Shown here piece after piece: positions 1 through 4,194 of a stretch of 5,200 bases of DNA (the stretch's first letter is position 1; every line of letters starts with the position of its first letter). The notes under the pieces are model-generated. The model saw only the letters and a list, made by a program, of their open reading frames with translations. It did not search any database and was not told where the DNA came from. This DNA comes from Promethearchaeota archaeon (lineage in GTDB: Archaea; Asgardarchaeota; Lokiarchaeia; Sigynarchaeales; SOKP01), in the NCBI GenBank assembly GCA_019894655.1, contig JAGXNZ010000135.1, positions 1 through 5,200 on the forward strand, written 5' to 3'. The translations under genes were made by a program, and so were the position numbers.

Positions 1-1
1 A

Positions 2-985
2 TTTAAGGTAGGAACAATTATCGTAGCAACGGGGTGGGATATTTACGAACCATACGGAGAGTATGGATACGGAAAGTTTGAAAATGTCATTACTCAACCC
101 CAACTTGAAAGAATTCTAGCTCCAAATGGACCTTTAGAAGGAAATGTTCACAGAATTTCAGACACTAAAGAACCCGAAGAAATTGTGTTTATTCAATGCG
201 TAGGGAGTCGAGACACAGAAAGACCTTATTGTAGCGGCGTTTGTTGCATGTTAGCTCTTAAAAACGGAAAGTTGCTTAAAGAAGAATTCCCTAACGCTAA
301 CATTACTATATGCTATATTGACATGAGAACGAACGAAAAAGGATTCGAAGAATATTATCAGAGAGCCAAAGAATCTGATATAAGGATGATTCGGGGAAAA
401 GTAGGTGAATTTTCTGAAGACCCAGAGACTAAAAATGTAAACATTAGAGTATATTCGTCTCTGACGGATGAAATCATAAAAATTAGCGCAGATTTAGTAG
501 TCCTATCTACTGCTGCATTACCTTCAAAGGGTACCGAGCAGATTTCAAGAATTTTAAACTTAGATGCAGATAAAAATGGATTTTTAACTGAATCTCACTT
601 TGGATTAATGCCACAGGAAACTAAAACAAAAGGAATTTTCATTGCTGGGTTTGCCCAGGGTCCAAAGGACATCGCTTATTCAGTATCTCAAGCTAGAGCT
701 GCCTCGAGTAAAGTGGCTGAGTTAACCGCTCCAGGAGATGTAGAAATCGAACTAATAATTGCTGAAGTGTCTAACGATCTTTGCATTACATGTAGAAGAT
801 GCGAAAAAGCTTGTCCAAAGAACGCAATAACGGTTAACGATGAAGAAGGGGCAATAGTTGACGAAATAAACTGCAATGGATGCGGGATTTGCGCTACTTG
901 TTGTCCAACTAACGCGATAGATATTAGATACTTTAGAGATTATCAGTTATTTACTGAAATTGACGGAATATTAGAGGGAGGTTAA
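2..985 (+). CDS. hdrA: HdrA-like heterodisulfide reductase subunit A, C-terminal half (5' end outside window)
   Basis: The frame is open from base 2 to TAA at 983-985, giving 327 residues. HdrA is usually around 650 residues, so about the C-terminal half is here. HdrA is the cytoplasmic FAD/iron-sulfur subunit where electrons are bifurcated. Visible are the end of a Rossmann/FAD element (GTIIVATGW, residues 4-12), a CVGSR motif (66-70) followed by YCSGVCC (76-82), whose cysteines match the set that holds the inner [4Fe-4S] cluster in HdrA, a second dinucleotide-fold piece with GIFIAGFAQGP (about 211-221), and a C-terminal 2[4Fe-4S] ferredoxin. Its two complete CxxCxxCxxxCP motifs lie at 261-272 and 291-302. 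All cysteines here are ordinary TGT/TGC codons. A GTG at 185 is internal, since homology continues upstream of it. In known complexes MvhD contacts this C-terminal ferredoxin region, which agrees with the MvhD gene starting 5 bases downstream. The family assignment is firm; the physiological partner is inferred. Confidence 0.93.
   Translation, partial: FKVGTIIVATGWDIYEPYGEYGYGKFENVITQPQLERILAPNGPLEGNVHRISDTKEPEEIVFIQCVGSRDTERPYCSGVCCMLALKNGKLLKEEFPNANITICYIDMRTNEKGFEEYYQRAKESDIRMIRGKVGEFSEDPETKNVNIRVYSSLTDEIIKISADLVVLSTAALPSKGTEQISRILNLDADKNGFLTESHFGLMPQETKTKGIFIAGFAQGPKDIAYSVSQARAASSKVAELTAPGDVEIELIIAEVSNDLCITCRRCEKACPKNAITVNDEEGAIVDEINCNGCGICATCCPTNAIDIRYFRDYQLFTEIDGILEGG
974..982 (+). promoter_or_regulatory. 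Strong ribosome binding site for the MvhD/VhuD gene
   Basis: GAGGGAGGT lies 8 bases before ATG 991 and inside the last codons of hdrA. It fixes the start of the downstream selenoprotein gene well upstream of the first in-frame TGA. This argues that the 5' part before that TGA is truly translated. Confidence 0.8.
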
Positions 986-990
986 AACAA

Positions 991-1443
991 ATGGAAGACG
1001 ATTTTAAAATCCTATTATTTGCTTGTTTAAAGTGAGGATATTCTGCTGCGGATTTAGCTGGTGTTTCTCGGATGAAATACACGGCATCAGTCAAAATTAT
1101 AAAAGTTAGGTGTACGGGAAGAGTTGACGTAAAGCACATCTTATATGGGATAAAAGCTGGGGCTGACGGTGTTATGGTCGTTGGATGAAGACCAAATGAA
1201 TGCGAATTCAAACAAGGTAATTTTACTGCTCAAAGGCATGTTGATTTGGCCAATAGGATATTGGATTCTAGGGGTTATGGAAACCAAAGAATTAACATGT
1301 ACTGGTTAAGCGGAGCAGAAGCGAATAAACTAGTTAAAAGCGTCGAAGATGCTTACGAAAAGATAAAACGTTCTGGACCCAATCCGATAAAGCTCATGGA
1401 TGTTAAAAAAGCAAAGCAAAAAGTAACCACTCCTGTAGAATGA
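991..1443 (+). CDS. vhuD: MvhD/VhuD-type iron-sulfur protein with two in-frame TGA (probable selenocysteine) codons
   Basis: Read from ATG 991 with TGA as Sec, this gives 150 residues, a normal length for the MvhD/VhuD family, small [2Fe-2S] proteins that pass electrons between a hydrogenase or other input module and HdrA. Family landmarks run uninterrupted across both TGAs: FACLKU-GYSAADLAGVSR (10-27; family form CNWCSY..GADLAGTSR), VRCTGRVD (39-46), and GADGVMVVGU-RPNEC (57-71; family form GADGV.V.GCHPGDC). Sec is predicted at residues 15 and 66, replacing conserved cysteines; C12, C41 and C71 remain as Cys. Both replaced residues are among the cysteines that may hold the cluster. The start has a strong Shine-Dalgarno at 8 bases. 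A conventional gene caller would break this gene, leaving only a 65-residue C-terminal piece from TTG 1246, or nothing. The natural stop is TGA, with a TAA backup three codons on. Alternatives are a pseudogene or TGA recoded as Trp; both fit worse, because both TGAs fall at family Cys positions and no frameshift or other damage is seen. Confidence 0.9.
1033..1035 (+). other. In-frame TGA, predicted selenocysteine codon (U15)
   Basis: This TGA is codon 15 of the MvhD/VhuD gene and lies in CLKU, aligning with the second Cys of the family CxxC motif. The strongly conserved S-x-A-D-x-A-G block follows immediately in the same frame, so translation must continue through it if the protein is functional. 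I saw no clear bacterial-type SECIS stem with a GU-bearing loop in the following 40 bases. Confidence 0.85.
1186..1188 (+). other. In-frame TGA, predicted selenocysteine codon (U66)
   Basis: This TGA is codon 66, in GADGVMVVGU-RPNEC, exactly at the Cys of the family GCxPxxC motif. Conserved sequence continues in frame after it (EFKQGNF and onward to the C-terminus). Two TGAs landing on two family Cys positions is hard to explain by chance mutation. Confidence 0.85.
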
Positions 1444-1444
1444 T

Positions 1445-1471
1445 TCCTATAAATAAATTGTAGTTATAGGA
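1445..1471 (+). repeat. Perfect 8-bp hairpin directly after the MvhD/VhuD stop
   Basis: TCCTATAA (1445-1452) is the exact reverse complement of TTATAGGA (1464-1471), with an 11-base AT-rich loop between. It begins one base after the TGA stop and contains the backup TAA at 1450-1452. It shares bases with the ATGA of the SECIS candidate, so the two structures would compete. It has no U-run directly behind it, which makes a simple terminator less likely. It could also be a processing signal or part of a longer SECIS stem. Confidence 0.5.
1448..1457 (+). promoter_or_regulatory. Possible TATA-like box in the intergenic gap
   Basis: TATAAATAAA resembles an archaeal TATA box and is the only such match I noted in the 116-base gap. 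It could give a second transcript for the downstream ferredoxin-FrhB genes starting roughly 25 bases later. It has no clear purine-rich BRE in front and overlaps the hairpin, and AT-rich DNA produces such matches easily, so this is weak. Confidence 0.2.
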
Positions 1472-1505
1472 TGACTTACCTTGCGAAGGAAAAGGAGTTG
1501 AATAA
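1464..1505 (+). promoter_or_regulatory. Candidate 3'-UTR SECIS element (eukaryote-like ATGA...GA core)
   Basis: A selenoprotein gene needs a SECIS element; archaea and eukaryotes usually place it in the 3' untranslated region. Here ATGA at 1471-1474 is followed by CTT (1475-1477) pairing with AAG (1492-1494) and CCTT (1479-1482) pairing with AAGG (1486-1489) around GCG, and then by GA at 1495-1496. This places G1473/A1474 opposite G1495/A1496 as a sheared G-A pair core. Outside the core, TTAT (1464-1467) can pair with ATAA (1502-1505). The upper helix is shorter than a textbook eukaryotic SECIS, and CCTT can alternatively pair with AAGG at 1492-1495, leaving a 9-base loop. The position and core motif are suggestive; the exact fold is my manual drawing and is uncertain. 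Confidence 0.4.
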
Positions 1506-1540
1506 GATTTTTATTAATGAATAAAATTCATTGTAAAAAA

Positions 1541-1546
1541 AGAGGT
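1541..1546 (+). promoter_or_regulatory. Probable ribosome binding site for the first ferredoxin-FrhB gene
   Basis: AGAGGT lies 13 bases before ATG 1560, somewhat farther than usual. A small hairpin with the ATG in its loop (1549-1568) lies between the two and could shorten the effective distance. Confidence 0.45.
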
Positions 1547-1548
1547 AA

Positions 1549-1568
1549 TTGAACGAAGTATGGTTCAA
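1549..1568 (+). repeat. Small hairpin presenting the start codon in its loop
   Basis: TTGAAC (1549-1554) and GTTCAA (1563-1568) are exact complements around an 8-base loop that contains ATG 1560-1562. It might modulate initiation of the downstream gene. A 6-bp inverted repeat can occur by chance, so no function is claimed. Confidence 0.3.
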
Positions 1569-3059
1569 GTTGTAAATAGCAATTCATTTAAAGGAATTTC
1601 TCCCATAGATTTAATGGAAGCTACATATCAAGCTTCAGGAAACTTTCAAGTAAGAGCTTTTTTTGAAGCTAAAGACGAAATTTTGAAAACTGGTAAATTT
1701 TCTGAAAGTGAGTTTTACAGAATCCTAGATGCAATGGTGGATGCTGAAACAGAGCGAAAACTAGTTTTAGAGAGACTTAAGGATAAGGATCCACTATTCT
1801 TAGAAGAAATTGTTAAGGAAATCAAAGATTTTCCAGCTGATAATATTATCAGAGATGTGATCTACCTAAAGGAGCAAGGATATGTAAAGGAACATGTAGA
1901 AACCAAAACAAAAATGGTTGTTAAAAAAATTAAAGGAGAGGAAAAAGAAGTAGAAGTTAAAGAATATTTTTATAGATATCAAGTAAAAGAATTACCTATT
2001 GAACAATTTTTTGAACCAGTCTCTATCGTTTTTAAAGCTGGCGTTTGCTGTCAATGTGGGTGGTGTTCAGCAATATGCCCCGTAAATGCGATTGAAGTAA
2101 CCGCAGATACGCTTGACATCGACAACGATACTTGTATGAAATGTGGTTTGTGTTTTTCAGTTTGTCCTAGATCATTTTCAATTGATCAGGCATATAAAAG
2201 TATTAAAAAATTAGATAAATCTTTGAACTGGTCAGATAAAATTGGAGCTTATGTAAATACATACACTGCTTCTACGACTATAGATGAAATTAAGGAAGTT
2301 CGTCAAGATGGAGGTGTAGTCACTTCTATATTAGAATTCCTCTTAGAAAAGAAAGTTGTCGATGCAATTATAGCTGTGCAACACTCTAAAGATATTTGGA
2401 AACCTGAGCCTGTTATAGTAGATGATGTTAAAGATCTCTATAATACGGGAGGAACAAAATATGCGAATTCTCCTTCCTTGAAAATTATTGATAAAGCAAA
2501 AAATTATGAGAATATAGCCTTAGTGGGTGTTCCCTGTATGATGAAAGCAATTGAGAAAGGCACCTTATTTCCAAGTGGGTTGCCTTTTTTCAAAAATATA
2601 AAATATAAAATAGGCCTTTTCTGTATGGAGTCATTCCCGTATACAGACTTAATAAAATTGGTAGAGGATAAATTTGATAAAAAAATTAACGAATTAACAA
2701 AAATGAACATAGACAAAGGTAAATTTATAATTAATTTAACTTCGGGAGAAGAATTGAATGTTGATCTGAAAGAAGTCCAATCGTATGCTAGAGATAATTG
2801 TCACTTCTGTGAAGATTTAACTTCTGATTATGCTGATATATCCGTTGGGTCAATTGGTTCGCAAGCAGGGTTTTCATCAGTAATAACTAGAACAAAAGAA
2901 GGTGAAAAGTTATTTAATGATGTTGTTAAAGCTGGTTTAATAGAAACAAAAAGTTTAAAAGAAGTTAAACCAGGTCAGGGATTACTCGAAAGAATAGCAG
3001 GAACAAAAAGAAAAAAATGTAAACCAATTGATTTAAAACAAAACAAGATAGAGAGTTAA
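1560..3059 (+). CDS. Winged-helix-like domain + 2[4Fe-4S] ferredoxin + FrhB-type (F420/flavin) oxidoreductase
   Basis: This is a 499-residue three-part protein. Residues 1-155 are an unassigned, charged, helical extension. Residues 66-143 look like a winged helix: helices around 66-73 and 79-88, a likely recognition helix 93-109 (NIIRDVIYLKEQGYV), then a strand-rich wing. Residues 163-203 form a ferredoxin with two intact motifs (C163,166,169,173 and C192,195,198,202). Residues about 230-485 are an FrhB/FdhB-type domain: RQDGGVVTS (248-256), NTGGTKY (295-301), VGVPC (322-326), IGLFC (351-355), CHFC (414-417) and ADISVGSIGS (425-434). FrhB-family proteins bind FAD and an iron-sulfur cluster and exchange hydride with F420 or a related carrier. 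In this operon it is a likely electron entry or exit module for HdrA through MvhD. It has no signal peptide or membrane segment, so it should be cytoplasmic. Domain calls are strong; the substrate and the role of the N-terminal part are unknown. It contains no in-frame TGA and ends in TAA. Confidence 0.9.
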   Translation: MVQVVNSNSFKGISPIDLMEATYQASGNFQVRAFFEAKDEILKTGKFSESEFYRILDAMVDAETERKLVLERLKDKDPLFLEEIVKEIKDFPADNIIRDVIYLKEQGYVKEHVETKTKMVVKKIKGEEKEVEVKEYFYRYQVKELPIEQFFEPVSIVFKAGVCCQCGWCSAICPVNAIEVTADTLDIDNDTCMKCGLCFSVCPRSFSIDQAYKSIKKLDKSLNWSDKIGAYVNTYTASTTIDEIKEVRQDGGVVTSILEFLLEKKVVDAIIAVQHSKDIWKPEPVIVDDVKDLYNTGGTKYANSPSLKIIDKAKNYENIALVGVPCMMKAIEKGTLFPSGLPFFKNIKYKIGLFCMESFPYTDLIKLVEDKFDKKINELTKMNIDKGKFIINLTSGEELNVDLKEVQSYARDNCHFCEDLTSDYADISVGSIGSQAGFSSVITRTKEGEKLFNDVVKAGLIETKSLKEVKPGQGLLERIAGTKRKKCKPIDLKQNKIES

Positions 3060-3068
3060 TTTAAACTT

Positions 3069-4181
3069 ATGAGTTCAAAAACATTTCAAGATTTAATTGA
3101 GGAAGTCCACAATCGAGGTATTTGCGAAGAATGTGGAGGTTGTGTATCTTTTTGCAACGCAGCGGAATACGAAGTTATTGGATTTAAAGATCCTCATTTG
3201 CCTCCGGAATATATTCATAAGGATAAATGTCTTGAATGTGGTATTTGTTATTATATATGTCCCCAAACCCATATTTTAGATGATGATCTCAATAAAACTT
3301 ACAAATTTTCTGATTATTCTTCCATGCCGATAGGGTATTATGAAGATATATATTCTTGCCAGGCAACAGAAAAAGCTTTTTTAGACAATGGAACTGATGG
3401 GGGCGTAGTTAATTCAATAATTAATTATATGATTGAAAAAAAAATAATTGATGGTGCAATTGTTTCTAAGACTGATGCCCCTTTTTTAAGGGAAGCAACT
3501 TTTGCTGATAGCAAGTATGTTTTATTAAAAGCATCTGGAGCAAAGTTAGATATTACATCACAATTAGATGAAATCCAGAAGTTTTCTACATATACAAGTT
3601 CAATTTCTGAATTAAATCATTATAAATTCAAAAAGTTAGCTGTAGTAGGCACTCCTTGTCAACTTTATACAATTAGATGTATGGAAGACTTAGGAGTTAC
3701 TCCGTCTGAAAATGTCGAAATTTGTCTCGGATTATTTTGCTACGAAAACTTTTTCTTTGAAAAATCGCAGATAGAAAAGTTTGAAAAGGATTTTAACATC
3801 AAATTTTCTGATATTGAAAAAATTAATATTAAAGAAGACGTTATTTTACAATTAAGAGATGATGGAAATGGGGAAAAAATCATCCATATTCCATTTAATC
3901 ATCTAAAGAATTATATGCGTCCAGCTTGTAACGCTTGTAATGATTTTACCAATATTTATGCGGATATATCATTTGGGGGTTTAGGCTCGTCTGATAAATA
4001 CACTACTGTTATTCCACGAACAGAAAAAGGTAATAAGATATTTTCTCAAATTATTGAAAGTGGAATTATCAGTTGTTCAGATTTAGATGCGAATAAAAAA
4101 AATAAAATGATTGAGTTGATATCTCAATTTTCTCAATCTAAAATCAAGCGTAAGGAAGATTTTATGAATAATTTAATCTAG
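3069..4181 (+). CDS. 2[4Fe-4S] ferredoxin + FrhB-type (F420/flavin) oxidoreductase, paralogue of the preceding gene
   Basis: This is a 370-residue protein starting at ATG 3069, 9 bases after the previous stop; only a weak GAGAG (around 3051-3055) precedes it, so it may be translationally coupled. The ferredoxin part has C19,22,25,29 and C54,57,60,64, both complete, with a 24-residue linker. The FrhB domain shows TDGGVVNS (109-116), AVVGTPC (191-197), LGLFC (220-224), CNAC (287-290) and ADISFGGLGS (298-307), in the same order as in its neighbour but without the winged-helix extension. The site that reads GTKY in the neighbour is SGAKLD here, a position that lies near the nucleotide/flavin region in the family, so one of the pair may have lost or changed cofactor use. 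Tandem paralogues of this kind suggest a heterodimeric electron module for the Hdr-like complex. It ends in TAG at 4179-4181. Family assignment is firm; whether F420, NAD(P)H or ferredoxin is used cannot be told. Confidence 0.9.
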   Translation: MSSKTFQDLIEEVHNRGICEECGGCVSFCNAAEYEVIGFKDPHLPPEYIHKDKCLECGICYYICPQTHILDDDLNKTYKFSDYSSMPIGYYEDIYSCQATEKAFLDNGTDGGVVNSIINYMIEKKIIDGAIVSKTDAPFLREATFADSKYVLLKASGAKLDITSQLDEIQKFSTYTSSISELNHYKFKKLAVVGTPCQLYTIRCMEDLGVTPSENVEICLGLFCYENFFFEKSQIEKFEKDFNIKFSDIEKINIKEDVILQLRDDGNGEKIIHIPFNHLKNYMRPACNACNDFTNIYADISFGGLGSSDKYTTVIPRTEKGNKIFSQIIESGIISCSDLDANKKNKMIELISQFSQSKIKRKEDFMNNLI

Positions 4182-4182
4182 T

Positions 4183-4188
4183 GAGGAG
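4183..4188 (+). promoter_or_regulatory. Ribosome binding site that decides the HdrD-like start
   Basis: GAGGAG directly follows the previous stop codon and lies 6 bases before ATA 4195. No ATG, GTG or TTG occurs in frame between the upstream in-frame stop (TAA 4174-4176) and the first iron-sulfur motif, so this site points to ATA as the initiator. Confidence 0.65.
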
Positions 4189-4194
4189 TGTACA

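Noticed and set aside
185..985. HdrA starting at GTG 185
   Set aside because: The frame is open to base 2 and the residues before 185 (GTIIVATGW and onward) are typical HdrA sequence, so the GTG is an internal Val codon.
1036..1080. Bacterial-type SECIS immediately after the first TGA
   Set aside because: I found only a 3-bp pairing (GCT/AGC) and no stable stem with a GU-bearing loop at the expected distance; the same holds after the TGA at 1186.
688..1211. Reverse-strand open frames at 688-876 and 951-1211
   Set aside because: They lie antisense to hdrA and the MvhD gene, have no recognisable motifs, and overlap strongly conserved coding sequence.
1246..1443. A separate 65-residue gene starting at TTG 1246
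   Set aside because: It is the C-terminal part of the MvhD/VhuD protein in the same frame, cut off only because the TGA at 1186 was read as stop; it has no RBS of its own.
991..1443. MvhD gene as a pseudogene, or TGA recoded as tryptophan
   Set aside because: There is no frameshift or lost motif, both TGAs fall at family Cys sites, tryptophan is encoded by TGG throughout, and the other genes have no internal TGA.
1506..1515. Transcription terminator at the T-run TTTTT (1508-1512)
   Set aside because: Five T's in AT-rich DNA is weak evidence, and the downstream genes look functionally tied to the upstream ones, so readthrough is expected.
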